Assembly (NCBI RefSeq): GCF_003054265.1
Contig: NZ_QBKT01000001.1
Location: 620,001 to 684,000, forward strand
Direction: 5' to 3'
DNA: 64,000 nt
Origin: Kordia periserrulae
GTDB lineage: Bacteria > Bacteroidota > Bacteroidia > Flavobacteriales > Flavobacteriaceae
Made by a program: the position numbers and the translations under genes. This document shows, one piece after another, positions 19,268 to 27,561 of this stretch. A model generated the notes under the pieces. The model saw nothing but the letters and a program-made list of their open reading frames with translations, was not told where the DNA came from and ran no database searches. Each line of letters begins with the position of its first letter. Positions within the stretch are counted from its first letter, which is position 1.

Positions 19268-20036
19268 ACGCGTCCTTATCGTCTAAGAATTTCAATTTGT
19301 TTCTGTAAGTTGCAATGTGTGCTTTTGTCAAAGTCACAATTTCCGTTGCTTCTTGATTGGACGGAATGTTGGTCAATTTTTCGCCCAATACATCATACGC
19401 TGCTGAATGTCCACTGTATTCGTTGGAATTGGCATCGAGTCCTACTCTATTCACGCCAATGCAATAACTCATATTTTCTATAGCACGCGCTTTTAATAAG
19501 GCATCCCAAGCATTGACACGTGGTTTTGGCCAATTGGCAACGTATAGCAATACATCGTAATTTTCCACATTGCGCGCCCATACAGGAAAACGCAAATCAT
19601 AACAAATCAAAGAACAAATTTTCCAGCCTTTATAATCAATAATTGTTTTGGAAGTTCCTGCTGTGTAGACTTTATGTTCACCTGCCAACGTGAATGTGTG
19701 CTTTTTATCATAGGTTTTCACTTCGCCAGAAGGCAACACAAACACAGAACGATTGTAATAGTTATTGTTTTCAGTAATCACCAAACTTCCTGTAATGGCA
19801 ACATTTTTTGTTTTTGCTGTATTTTTTAGCCAACGTATCGTTTCACCGCCCATTGTTTCGGCAACGGCTTTCGGATTCATGGTAAAACCAGAAGTAAACA
19901 TTTCGGGCAATACAATGATATCAACCGTTTCTGTAATGGCATCTATTTTTTTTGCTAATTGCTGACGATTTTCCGCAGGATGTTCCCAAACAAGATTGGT
20001 TTGAACAAGCGCTACTTTGAGTTGTTCGCTTTCCAT
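19251..20036 (-). CDS. Nitrilase-family amidohydrolase, omega-amidase (YafV/Nit2) type
   Basis: 261 residues, the normal size for the family. The Glu-Lys-Cys catalytic triad is visible: Glu45 in VLPEMFTSGF, Lys in DKKHTFTLAGEH (~115) and Cys in SLICYDLRFPVW (~147). The MFTSGF and YDLRFP contexts match bacterial YafV and eukaryotic Nit2, which hydrolyse alpha-ketoglutaramate or alpha-ketosuccinamate to the keto acid plus ammonia, a metabolite-repair reaction coupled to glutamine transaminases. A methionine aminotransferase of the class that makes alpha-ketoglutaramate is present at 26044-27189, a sensible partner. Convergent with the preceding lipoprotein gene, overlapping it by 17 nt. Confidence 0.88.
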   Translation of the reverse strand: MESEQLKVALVQTNLVWEHPAENRQQLAKKIDAITETVDIIVLPEMFTSGFTMNPKAVAETMGGETIRWLKNTAKTKNVAITGSLVITENNNYYNRSVFVLPSGEVKTYDKKHTFTLAGEHKVYTAGTSKTIIDYKGWKICSLICYDLRFPVWARNVENYDVLLYVANWPKPRVNAWDALLKARAIENMSYCIGVNRVGLDANSNEYSGHSAAYDVLGEKLTNIPSNQEATEIVTLTKAHIATYRNKLKFLDDKDAFTLNS

Positions 20037-20098
20037 GAGTAATTTTTGATTTTTGGTGCAATCATAGACACAATCTCTACGATAACGTAAAGTTAGTA

Positions 20099-20812
20099 CT
20101 ATTTTCCTTGAATGTCTAGCATTTCAAACAAATGTGTTTTGTAGGTTCTGCCAATTGGAATACGTTTGTCGTGAATGTAAACTTCATTTCCCGCAATTTT
20201 ATCAATGTGATTTTTGTTAATGACAAACGATTTGTGAATTTGTATGAATTGGGTTTCAGGCAGTTTTTCTTTCCAAGTTCGCAAGGTTCCGATAAAGGAT
20301 AATTTTTGGTGTTTGCTAACTAATGTAAGATAGTTTCGTTCGGATTCGACATAAAAAATATCGTCAAATTGAATTTTATGAAAGGCTTTGTCTACATTTA
20401 AAAACAACGTGTCAGACGACTTTTTTTCAACGTTCGTTTCAACCAGTATCGGCTGCAAGCGTTGTACTTTTTGAATCGCTTTTAGGAAACGTTCTAGTGA
20501 AAACGGCTTTACCAAATAATCTACAATAGTTTCAAATTCAAAACTTTCTACTGCATAATCTGGATACGCTGTGGTCATGATAATTGTTGGCGGATTTTTA
20601 AGCGTTCGCAGAAAACTCAATCCGGAAATATCAGGCAAATTGATGTCAAGAAAAATCAAATCAATTGCTTCTGAGTGCAAGCTATCATAAGCTTTCAACG
20701 CTGCATTGAATGTTCCTAGCAATTCCAACGAAGCTATTTGTGCAATATAACTTTGTAGAATCCGTTGTGCTGGAATTTCGTCTTCTATGATAATGCAGTT
20801 TAGTGGTTTCAT
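20099..20812 (-). CDS. LytTR-family response regulator
   Basis: 237 residues. Receiver domain at ~1-120 with the acidic pair Glu10/Asp11, phosphoacceptor Asp56 in LIFLDINLPDISG, Thr in MTTAYPDYA and Lys in VDYLVKPFS. A linker leads to a LytTR DNA-binding domain (~135-235; IFYVESERNYLTLV, FIQIHKSFVINKNHID, IPIGRTYK). It acts as a transcription factor phosphorylated by the histidine kinase encoded 104 nt upstream on the same strand. The targets are not evident from the sequence. Confidence 0.92.
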   Translation of the reverse strand: MKPLNCIIIEDEIPAQRILQSYIAQIASLELLGTFNAALKAYDSLHSEAIDLIFLDINLPDISGLSFLRTLKNPPTIIMTTAYPDYAVESFEFETIVDYLVKPFSLERFLKAIQKVQRLQPILVETNVEKKSSDTLFLNVDKAFHKIQFDDIFYVESERNYLTLVSKHQKLSFIGTLRTWKEKLPETQFIQIHKSFVINKNHIDKIAGNEVYIHDKRIPIGRTYKTHLFEMLDIQGK

Positions 20813-20916
20813 GTCAATCTTTTTTGCATACTACAATTACGTAACTTTTTGTCAAATGAGAATTCAAGTATCCTATAAAATAGCTCTTATTCAAATAACA
20901 ATATACCTTCCTATTT

Positions 20917-21885
20917 TCATGTCAATTCTAGTTTCAATAATACACGATATGCGTTTTTGGTTTCAATGATGAATTCGTGTTTTTCTTTATAAAGTAACAA
21001 CAAGCGTTTTTGTAAATTTTGCAATCCAATTTGATGATTCGTATTGCTTTTTGCTGCGTCAAATGTATTTTCACATACACACTGTAATGTACCATTTTTC
21101 ACCTCAATATGAATGGTAATTCGCGTGTTCATAATACTGTGTTTAAACGCATTTTCAATAATGGTAATCAACAACAACGGCGCAATCGTATAATTCAGAT
21201 GATCGAACTGTTTTGTATAGGAAATTGTTTTGATGCCTTCCGTTCTAATTTCTTGAAACTTGATGTAATTATCAATGAAATTCAGTTCTTTTTCTAGCGC
21301 AACAAAAGTCGCATTGCTTTCATACAACACGTGTTGTAAGTTGTTGGACAACATTAAAATCAACTCAGGAACTTGCGCAGGTTTTTCTAGAGAATAGGAA
21401 TAAATTGTATTCAAATTATTAAACAACACATGCGGGTTGATTTGCGATTTTAGAAATTTCAACTCCATTTCGGTGTGTTTTTGCTGAATGGCCTCTACTT
21501 CGTCTTTCTTTTCCAAATAGCGAAATAACATCCAAATAAAGGAGAAAAAAACAATCGGCACTATGGTTTGCCACACATAATCCGACAAGCATTTGGACAC
21601 CGTACAACCACATTCTGCAAAGACATAACAATACAATTGCGTTGCCAAAAAACTGATCATGGTAATGATAAGTATGTAAATGGCATACCATTTTTTTCGC
21701 TCAAAAAACGGCAACAGTACAAAATCATTCACATAAACAATAATTACTAAAATAGACAAGTATTGCAAAAACGGATTTGCCGCCCAATAATAATCTGAAA
21801 AGTAAAATAAGGAAACAAAAACAAACAACGCCCAAAACAACGTATGGATAAGTATTTTGGAAATGGTGTAATTGAAAAATTTCAT
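20917..21885 (-). CDS. LytS/YehU-type sensor histidine kinase
   Basis: 322 residues. Four membrane segments (about 12-30, 40-60, 68-90, 104-122) are followed by a helical linker and a His_kinase (PF06580) domain with the phosphoacceptor His152 in LKSQINPHVLFNNLNTIYSY. The N box LLLITIIENAFKHSI and the Gly-poor ATP site IGLQNLQKRLLLLY are in place near the C-terminus. It pairs with the LytTR regulator downstream. A cysteine-containing loop (ECGCTVSKC, ~91-99) between segments 3 and 4 could be involved in sensing or disulfide formation. Confidence 0.9.
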   Translation of the reverse strand: MKFFNYTISKILIHTLFWALFVFVSLFYFSDYYWAANPFLQYLSILVIIVYVNDFVLLPFFERKKWYAIYILIITMISFLATQLYCYVFAECGCTVSKCLSDYVWQTIVPIVFFSFIWMLFRYLEKKDEVEAIQQKHTEMELKFLKSQINPHVLFNNLNTIYSYSLEKPAQVPELILMLSNNLQHVLYESNATFVALEKELNFIDNYIKFQEIRTEGIKTISYTKQFDHLNYTIAPLLLITIIENAFKHSIMNTRITIHIEVKNGTLQCVCENTFDAAKSNTNHQIGLQNLQKRLLLLYKEKHEFIIETKNAYRVLLKLELT

Positions 21886-22105
21886 GGCGTTGTATTTTCA
21901 AACGCTCAAAATACTAAGAAACCAAAGATTCGTCAAATATACACGGACAAAATTCAAATTCGACTGTACAAACTTCCGAATACGCTGAAAAATATGCTAA
22001 TTTTCAAAAATTCCCGTTCGTAGAGTTGTTTGTGTCGTAGGTACATTTTTTTGGTTTTCTGTTTGGATTTGAATGACTTTTGAAACTAGTTAAATCAATC
22101 AAATT

Positions 22106-22990
22106 ATGAACAGAATTTTTTTATGCGTAATGATACTTTTTATGTGTCAATTTTCGCTTTCGCAGGAAATTAATGCGTTGTCAAAAGATGCGCGTGGACG
22201 CGAAATGCTATTGGGAGAAATCACCAAAGAAGGATTCACGTCGAATTCCTTCAACACTTGGTTTTCTAAAAATTATGAAGCCTACCAACCTGATGAAGCA
22301 ATTGTGCAAAAGTTACAACGAAAATTGAAGAAGTATTCCATTACCGTTTTTATGGGTACTTGGTGTGGCGACAGCAAACGCGAAGTTCCCAGACTCTACA
22401 AAGTGCTAGAAACTGCTAATTTTCCAAAAGAAAAACTACGCATTATCGGCGTCAACAACGCGCGTTCAAGCTACAAACAAGGACCAAACAACGAAGAAAA
22501 AGGCATGAATATTCATCGCGTTCCCACGATTATTGTGTATAATAAAAAAGGAAAGGAAGTCGGTCGTATCGTAGAACATCCAGTAGAAAGTTTGGAAGCT
22601 GATTTGCTTCTCATTTGCAAGAAAAAGTCATATCAGCATCACTATCAAATTGTGACGCAATTGCACAAACTGTTTAAGAAAAAAGGAACAGATTACATCA
22701 AAGAAAACTCAGAGAAAATTACACGTAACTTACAATCCTACTCCAACAGTTTTAAAGAATTGAATACCTATGGTTATGTGTTGTTGTATGCAAAAGAATT
22801 TGAAAAAGCGATTGCAACATTTACCATTAACACTCAATTATTTCCCAATACTAAAAACAGCTTTGACAGTCTGGCAGAAGCTTATTTCACTATCAAAGAT
22901 TACAAAAACGCTACAAAATATTACACCAAAGTACTTTCGATAGATGCCAATGATGAAAACGCAAAAAACATGCTCGCAAAAATGCAATGA
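22106..22990 (+). CDS. Exported thioredoxin-fold protein with C-terminal TPR repeats
   Basis: 294 residues. Signal peptide at 1-20 (ending SLSQE). A thioredoxin-like domain spans ~60-175 with the active-site position reading MGTWCGDSKREVP: one cysteine, Asp-Ser instead of the second Cys, so dithiol redox cycling is unlikely unless a partner supplies the second thiol. The cis-proline motif is HRVPTIIVY. Residues ~190-294 hold TPR-like helices, the last being AEAYFTIKDYKNATKYYTKVL. Such proteins occur in the flavobacterial periplasm; substrate unknown. A strong terminator follows. Confidence 0.75.
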   Translation: MNRIFLCVMILFMCQFSLSQEINALSKDARGREMLLGEITKEGFTSNSFNTWFSKNYEAYQPDEAIVQKLQRKLKKYSITVFMGTWCGDSKREVPRLYKVLETANFPKEKLRIIGVNNARSSYKQGPNNEEKGMNIHRVPTIIVYNKKGKEVGRIVEHPVESLEADLLLICKKKSYQHHYQIVTQLHKLFKKKGTDYIKENSEKITRNLQSYSNSFKELNTYGYVLLYAKEFEKAIATFTINTQLFPNTKNSFDSLAEAYFTIKDYKNATKYYTKVLSIDANDENAKNMLAKMQ

Positions 22991-23023
22991 TACTTGAATT
23001 CATAAAAGGTTATTTTAAAAAAG

Positions 23024-23057
23024 CAACACATCTCAATAGCAAAGATGTGTTGTTTTT
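23024..23057 (+). terminator. Hairpin terminator after the thioredoxin-TPR gene
   Basis: CAACACATCT at 23024-23033 pairs perfectly with AGATGTGTTG at 23043-23052 and is followed by a T-rich run. Confidence 0.85.
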
Positions 23058-23211
23058 ATTTTAGGGAAAATCGTCATAAAAAAAGAACTAAACTTCTCTT
23101 CTTGCCCAAATAATTAGTAATTTTAACATTGAAAGTGTTATTAATTTGTAAAATGTAACTGAAAATTACCTGCCATCGTTTTCAGACACTTTTAGTATCG
23201 TAGTACAATCC

Positions 23212-23221
23212 CGAACGTTCG
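23212..23221. promoter_or_regulatory. 10-bp palindrome in the leader of the TPR-AraC gene
   Basis: CGAACGTTCG, a perfect palindrome ending 7 nt before the ATG of the regulator. Possible autoregulatory site; not otherwise supported. Confidence 0.3.
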
Positions 23222-23228
23222 CCTATTT

Positions 23229-24932
23229 ATGAAATTTTTGTTTTCTAGATTTTTAGCATGCATCTTATTTTTATGCTGTTTTTCAACCCTACATGCGCAG
23301 GAACTTCCTAAAGATGCTTCTTTGGATGAGATGTATGATTTTATTGTTCAGCACAAATATTCCAATCCGGAGTTAGCAAAAAAATATGCTAAAATATTAG
23401 CTTATAAAAGCAAAAAAGCACAAGACAATTATGGACTGTATCGAGCATATATACAATTTAGCAAAATTGCCAATATAGAAGGGAATTATAAATTGGCAAT
23501 TCAATACTGTGATTCTGTTATTCCAGTGACTGAAGCTTTAAAGAATAAGCGTTATTTAGTAAATGTGTATCTCACCAAAGGAAATGCTATTGTATATTCT
23601 GGCAATAACAAGGAAGCTTTGGTAAACTACCTTCATGCGCTTGATATAACCAAAGAATTAGGTATTCTTGAACTTGAAGCTGTTGTCAGAGCTAATATTG
23701 CGAAGATTAAAAGACGTATGGGCTTTCATGAAGAAGCGCTTTCCATTTATAAAAACAACATGCTTTTAGCCAAACAGCATGATTTTAGCAATAAAATGAT
23801 TCTCATTAATGCGTATATGGGCGTTGGCGGGACATTTTTACGCTTGCATCAACCTGATTCTACGCTGGTATATTCTGAAATAGGACTGCAAAAAAGCCTA
23901 GCCATCAATGATATGGAAGGTGTGAGTTATTTTTATATCGATATTGGCATTGCGCATTTTATCAAAGGAAATTTTGAAACTGCTATCGACTATCTTAGCA
24001 AAGCAGAAAAGATTACCAAAAGATTGAACAATCAAAATCGATTGACGGAAATCTACTATTATATTGGAAAATCGTATTTTGAACTAAAAGCCTACGATAA
24101 AGCGATTTCGTTTTTGCGATTGGTAGAAACCATCGTAAATGAAAAGAATCAACAAAAAAACGTCACTTTCAATCCGCCAGAATTGTTGGGTACGTATTTG
24201 ACACTTTCCAATGCGTACGAACAAACCAACCAACAGAAATTACAGCTTGAATACACTACCAAATATTTAAAATTGAAAGATGCCAATGAAGACGATGATA
24301 TTGAAGTGTTGAAAGAATTGTATGAAACTGCTCGAGAAGAAAACAACTCGTTGACTTCCCTCACATCAGAATTGAAAAATAGCCTTATTTACGTTATTTT
24401 ATTTAGTGTTTTTGCGGTTGGATTGTGTGCCTTTCTATTGTATAAATTTTTGAAGGCGAAAAAGCAAAACAAAATTATTTTTGAGAAATTGGTTGCCGAA
24501 ATCGAGACTAAAAAAATTACGAAATCAACACCTGAATTCAATATTGAAGATGACAAAGTAGAAGCTATTTTACAACGTTTGGATAAATTAGAAGACACGC
24601 TATTTTTCTTAAACAGCAATTGCACCTTACAAAGTGTGGCGAAAAAATTAAAAACCAACACCAACTATTTATCAAAAATCGTCAACAAGTATAAACAGCA
24701 AAAATTTAATGAGTATTTAAACGAACTTCGAATTCAATATGTATTGAAACGATTGAAAGAAGATCCGAAATTCAGGAACTATTCCATAAAGCATATTGCA
24801 GAAGAAATTGGCTATAAAAGCACCAATTCGTTCACAAAGTATTTTAAAGCTTCTACAAAACTATATCCATCGTACTACATTAAAAATCTTGAAAATACCA
24901 AAGAAAATAATACCTCAAATTCAAAAATTTGA
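23229..24932 (+). CDS. Membrane-bound TPR protein with AraC-type DNA-binding domain
   Basis: 567 residues. A signal peptide (1-23, ending LHAQ) is followed by TPR repeats over ~30-340 (for example AIQYCDSVIPVTEALKNKRY, YLKAENITKRLN-like and AISFLRLVETIV segments), one membrane span at ~383-402 (LIYVILFSVFAVGLCAFLLY) and a cytoplasmic AraC/XylS helix-turn-helix pair at ~455-560 (LQSVAKKLKTNTNYLSKIVN; KHIAEEIGYKSTNSFTKYF). This one-component design, periplasmic TPR sensor to cytoplasmic HTH, is common in Flavobacteriia. It lies just upstream of the RiPP precursor genes and is the best local candidate for their regulator, by position only. Confidence 0.85.
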   Translation: MKFLFSRFLACILFLCCFSTLHAQELPKDASLDEMYDFIVQHKYSNPELAKKYAKILAYKSKKAQDNYGLYRAYIQFSKIANIEGNYKLAIQYCDSVIPVTEALKNKRYLVNVYLTKGNAIVYSGNNKEALVNYLHALDITKELGILELEAVVRANIAKIKRRMGFHEEALSIYKNNMLLAKQHDFSNKMILINAYMGVGGTFLRLHQPDSTLVYSEIGLQKSLAINDMEGVSYFYIDIGIAHFIKGNFETAIDYLSKAEKITKRLNNQNRLTEIYYYIGKSYFELKAYDKAISFLRLVETIVNEKNQQKNVTFNPPELLGTYLTLSNAYEQTNQQKLQLEYTTKYLKLKDANEDDDIEVLKELYETAREENNSLTSLTSELKNSLIYVILFSVFAVGLCAFLLYKFLKAKKQNKIIFEKLVAEIETKKITKSTPEFNIEDDKVEAILQRLDKLEDTLFFLNSNCTLQSVAKKLKTNTNYLSKIVNKYKQQKFNEYLNELRIQYVLKRLKEDPKFRNYSIKHIAEEIGYKSTNSFTKYFKASTKLYPSYYIKNLENTKENNTSNSKI

Positions 24933-25011
24933 GGTTCGTGAGATAGCATTTTTTGCATACTCGCAAATAAATGATTTATCTTTCAAATAATAATAAACTA
25001 AAAAACTAATT

Positions 25012-25176
25012 ATGAAAGTAAAGCGTTTAGAAAAAATGCAACTGAAAAAAGAAACTATTTCCTTAATCAACCAAAGAATTACCGCACACCTCAAAGGAGG
25101 AACACGAAATGGCAGTGATACAGATTTTGGAAATACAGGTCAAGCTACTCATTGTGCAGATGTAATTTGTTATTAA
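25012..25176 (+). CDS. Lanthipeptide-like RiPP precursor peptide 1
   Basis: 54 residues, starting with ATG after an A-rich ribosome-binding region. The leader contains LKKETISLINQRITAHLKGG (residues 11-30), matching the Bacteroidota class I lanthipeptide/GG leader pattern L-x-K-x-x-I-x-x-L ... GG. The 24-residue core has two cysteines (HCADVIC), one Ser and several Thr. Cleavage after Gly30 by a C39-type transporter peptidase would be expected. No LanB, LanC, LanM or transporter lies in the window. It has its own strong terminator at 25201. Confidence 0.75.
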   Translation: MKVKRLEKMQLKKETISLINQRITAHLKGGTRNGSDTDFGNTGQATHCADVICY

Positions 25177-25200
25177 AAAAAACAGAAAACTTAGTAGTAA

Positions 25201-25230
25201 AATCGGGAGTCAATACTCCCGATTTTTTTA
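25201..25230 (+). terminator. Terminator after RiPP precursor 1
   Basis: AATCGGGAGT pairs perfectly with ACTCCCGATT across a CAAT loop and runs into seven T residues. Confidence 0.92.
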
Positions 25231-25317
25231 TGCTTTTTTGTTTAACCTCGTTTTTAAAAAAATCTTCCCTCAAATCCTCTAAAATTTAAAGCTATTGCGG
25301 TATCGTTCTTTGTTTTC

Positions 25318-25330
25318 ATTCGTTACGAAT
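25318..25330. promoter_or_regulatory. 13-bp palindrome upstream of RiPP precursor 2
   Basis: ATTCGTTACGAAT is a perfect dyad 46 nt before the ATG at 25377. Its position suits an operator for the precursor pair; the regulator is unknown. Confidence 0.4.
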
Positions 25331-25376
25331 CATACATTGTAACCGATAAATTATTAACAACCATAATATTTAAAGT

Positions 25377-25532
25377 ATGAAAACTCAAAAAAGAAAATCA
25401 TTAAAGTTTGTAAAAGCGTCTATCGCTAGTTTGGAAACAAAAACATCACAAGAAATTGTAGGTGGAGTTACAGGAATTGGAGATTGTAACAGCAGACGTT
25501 CTTTATGTATTACTTCATGCCATGCGCACTAA
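25377..25532 (+). CDS. Lanthipeptide-like RiPP precursor peptide 2
   Basis: 51 residues. The first 22 residues (MKTQKRKSLKFVKASIASLE, then TK) are identical to precursor 3, and the DNA differs by one base over ~66 nt. The leader fits L-x-F-x-K-x-x-I-x-x-L and ends IVGG (29-30). The 21-residue core carries Cys37, Cys44 and Cys48 and ends SLCITSCHAH, with Ser and Thr next to the cysteines as in lanthionine-forming peptides. Tandem duplicate of the next gene, 31 nt apart, probably co-transcribed. Confidence 0.78.
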   Translation: MKTQKRKSLKFVKASIASLETKTSQEIVGGVTGIGDCNSRRSLCITSCHAH

Positions 25533-25563
25533 ACCAAAATTACAAACCCAAAAATTTTAAACC

Positions 25564-25707
25564 ATGAAAACTCAAAAAAGAAAATCATTAAAGTTTGTAA
25601 AAGCGTCTATCGCTAGTTTAGAAACAAAAGCAGTAAGAGAGGTACAAGGAGGAAGAAACAATTCTTTACCTCGAACTTTATGTATCACCTCTTGTGTGGC
25701 ACACTAG
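25564..25707 (+). CDS. Lanthipeptide-like RiPP precursor peptide 3
   Basis: 47 residues. Leader identical to precursor 2 to residue 22, ending VQGG at 27-30. The 17-residue core ends TLCITSCVAH, sharing the C-I-T-S-C-x-A-H ending with precursor 2 while the middle differs, which is what a conserved leader with diverging cores looks like. Two cysteines (40, 44), with Ser34, Thr38, Thr42 and Ser43 as possible dehydration sites. Followed by a strong terminator. Modification enzymes are not visible nearby. Confidence 0.78.
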   Translation: MKTQKRKSLKFVKASIASLETKAVREVQGGRNNSLPRTLCITSCVAH

Positions 25708-25730
25708 TAGATAGTTTATTAGATTATGTT

Positions 25731-25763
25731 AAAGGCTCTTGCAATTTGTAAGAGCCTTTTTTT
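25731..25763 (+). terminator. Terminator after RiPP precursor 3
   Basis: AAAGGCTCTT (25731-25740) pairs with AAGAGCCTTT (25750-25759) and continues into a T run. It also sits at the 3' end of the convergent membrane-protein gene and may serve both. Confidence 0.88.
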
Positions 25764-25765
25764 AT

Positions 25766-26023
25766 CTACTTGTTTGGGTTGTATATCTTAGGATTCAATC
25801 CAGAAAGAGTTGATAAAACAAGTATCAATAGCATCAAAAATATAAATCCAGTGTAATAGGCTTTATAGTAATATTTTTTGAATCCACTTTCTGGATTCAC
25901 CTCATTCATAATCTGATGATAGGTTATTTTTTGTCCTTTAATTTTATAGTAAATCCACAAAAGTGTTGCACCAACATATCCCGTGATGATTTGTCTCACG
26001 ATGATTCTTTTTAATTGTTCCAT
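25766..26023 (-). CDS. Small two-span membrane protein, unknown
   Basis: 85 residues with two hydrophobic segments, roughly 10-28 (QIITGYVGATLLWIYYKIK) and 55-75 (TGFIFLMLLILVLSTLSGL), separated by a charged loop (HQIMNEVNPESG). No family recognised. It is 20 nt upstream of the methionine aminotransferase stop on the same strand, that is, it lies downstream of that gene and is probably in the same transcript. A role in the neighbouring RiPP island (export or immunity) is possible only by position. Confidence 0.55.
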   Translation of the reverse strand: MEQLKRIIVRQIITGYVGATLLWIYYKIKGQKITYHQIMNEVNPESGFKKYYYKAYYTGFIFLMLLILVLSTLSGLNPKIYNPNK

Positions 26024-26043
26024 AGGTTAGTAAACGAAAGATA

Positions 26044-27189
26044 TCATATTGTATTCAAAATATCGGCAGCTTTCGCCAAGGTTTCTTCTGTTTTGGCAAA
26101 GCAGAAACGAAGTAGTTTATGATCTTCGTTGTTGGTATTGAAAACCGATAACGGAATGGACGCAATTTTATGTTCTTTGGTCAAACGCTTTGCAAATTCC
26201 ACATCGGGCTCATCGGTGATATTTTCATAAGAAAGCACTTGAAAATACGTTCCTTGTGATGGTGTAAAGGTAAATCGTGATGCTTTGATAGCTTCTAAAA
26301 AGAAATCGCGCTTCTCTTGAAAAAATGCAGGCAATTGCAGATAATTTTCAGGATTTTTCAAATATGTTCCAACCCCAATTTGCATCGGATGATTTACCGA
26401 AAATACATTAAACTGATGCACTTTTTTAAATTCATCCATCAAAGGTTTTGGCGCTACACAATAGCCCATTTTCCAGCCTGTATTGTGAAATGTTTTTCCA
26501 AAAGAAGCCGTGATAAAAGCGCGTTCAGCCAATTTCGGAAACAAGGCAGCACTTTGGTGTTGCGCACCGTCAAAAATGATGTGTTCGTACACTTCATCGC
26601 TTAATAAAATGATGTTGGTATTTTCTAAAATTTTGGACAATTGTAGCATATCGTCTGCTGACAACACTGTTCCGCTCGGATTGTGCGGCGTGTTGATAAT
26701 CATCATTTTGGTTTTGGATGTGATGCTATTTCGCACTTCATCCCAATCTACCGTAAACTCTTTTCCTTGTAATTGAATCGGCACCACTTTTCCGCCATGT
26801 GTTTCTACGGCTGGCGCGTAACAATCGTAGGCAGGCGTAAAAATAATTACTTCATCATTTGGACGTACAAAAGCACTGATAATGGTAAAAATAGCTTGTG
26901 TAGCGCCTGCTGTTACGACTATTTCTGTATCTGGATGATAGCTTCGCTGGTACAAATACTCCATTTTTTCAGCAATAGCTTCCCGCAAAATCATCGCGCC
27001 GGGCATTGGTGCGTATTGATTGTAGTTTTCGCGCAACGCTTGCTGTACCATTTCAATCAATACCGGATCGGAAGGAAAATTTGGAAATCCTTGTGATAAG
27101 TTAATCGCATTTTCTTTCGCTGCCAATTGACTCATCACGGTAAAAATAGTAGTTCCTACGTTGGGAAGTTTGGACGTATGTTGGAGCAT
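26044..27189 (-). CDS. Methionine aminotransferase (YbdL/KAT-like, PLP)
   Basis: 381 residues, class I/II PLP aminotransferase. Visible features: INLSQGFPNFPSDP near the N-terminus, the substrate motif NYNQYAPMPGAMILREAIAEK, NTPHNPSGTV, and the Schiff-base lysine in ASFGKTFHNTGWKMGY (~235). The N-terminal motif and size match E. coli YbdL and kynurenine aminotransferase/glutamine transaminase K, which transaminate methionine, glutamine or aromatic amino acids. Glutamine use yields alpha-ketoglutaramate, the substrate of the omega-amidase encoded at 19251-20036. Cytoplasmic. Confidence 0.88.
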   Translation of the reverse strand: MLQHTSKLPNVGTTIFTVMSQLAAKENAINLSQGFPNFPSDPVLIEMVQQALRENYNQYAPMPGAMILREAIAEKMEYLYQRSYHPDTEIVVTAGATQAIFTIISAFVRPNDEVIIFTPAYDCYAPAVETHGGKVVPIQLQGKEFTVDWDEVRNSITSKTKMMIINTPHNPSGTVLSADDMLQLSKILENTNIILLSDEVYEHIIFDGAQHQSAALFPKLAERAFITASFGKTFHNTGWKMGYCVAPKPLMDEFKKVHQFNVFSVNHPMQIGVGTYLKNPENYLQLPAFFQEKRDFFLEAIKASRFTFTPSQGTYFQVLSYENITDEPDVEFAKRLTKEHKIASIPLSVFNTNNEDHKLLRFCFAKTEETLAKAADILNTI

Positions 27190-27196
27190 TTTTTGA

Positions 27197-27224
27197 GTTT
27201 TTGGTGTTAGGTGTTGGTTTTTGA
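27197..27224. repeat. Heptamer-period array (4 units)
   Basis: Four successive 7-nt units, for example GTTTTTG, GTGTTAG and GTGTTGG, directly upstream of the aminotransferase start at 27189. Confidence 0.5.
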
Positions 27225-27355
27225 TTTTCTAAAATTCGTGATTTTGTATGGCTTTGTGAAATGAAACACTAAAAAATATAAGAATACGGCAAACCCGTAC
27301 TTTATTTTGAAAAATTGTATGTAGTATTACACTGAAAACCAAAAACTTATACCTC

Positions 27356-27556
27356 ATGAAAAAAAGAAAAATTACCGCATTGACTTTACACAAAAAATCA
27401 ATTTCCAACTTAACAAACCATGCAATTCGTGGAGGAGACGACAGTTCAACGTGTTTTACAGAATTGGACGCTTGCAATACCAAAGACGTTATTCGATGTC
27501 AAACAGGAGACGCTTGCCCAACGGTGTATGGTTGTCCTTCGTTTATACGATGTTAG
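27356..27556 (+). CDS. Six-cysteine lanthipeptide-like RiPP precursor
   Basis: 66 residues. Leader TALTLHKKSISNLTNHAIRG ends in Gly-Gly at 26-27 and fits the Bacteroidota class I lanthipeptide leader (L-x-L-x-K-x-S-I-x-x-L). The 39-residue core has six cysteines at 33, 40, 48, 54, 60 and 66, spaced 7, 8, 6, 6 and 6, with Ser/Thr before most of them (SSTC, NTKDVIRC, QTGDAC, PTVYGC), so up to six rings could form. It has its own terminator. Separated from the other precursors by the aminotransferase gene, which reads the other way. Confidence 0.82.
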   Translation: MKKRKITALTLHKKSISNLTNHAIRGGDDSSTCFTELDACNTKDVIRCQTGDACPTVYGCPSFIRC

Positions 27557-27561
27557 AAAGT

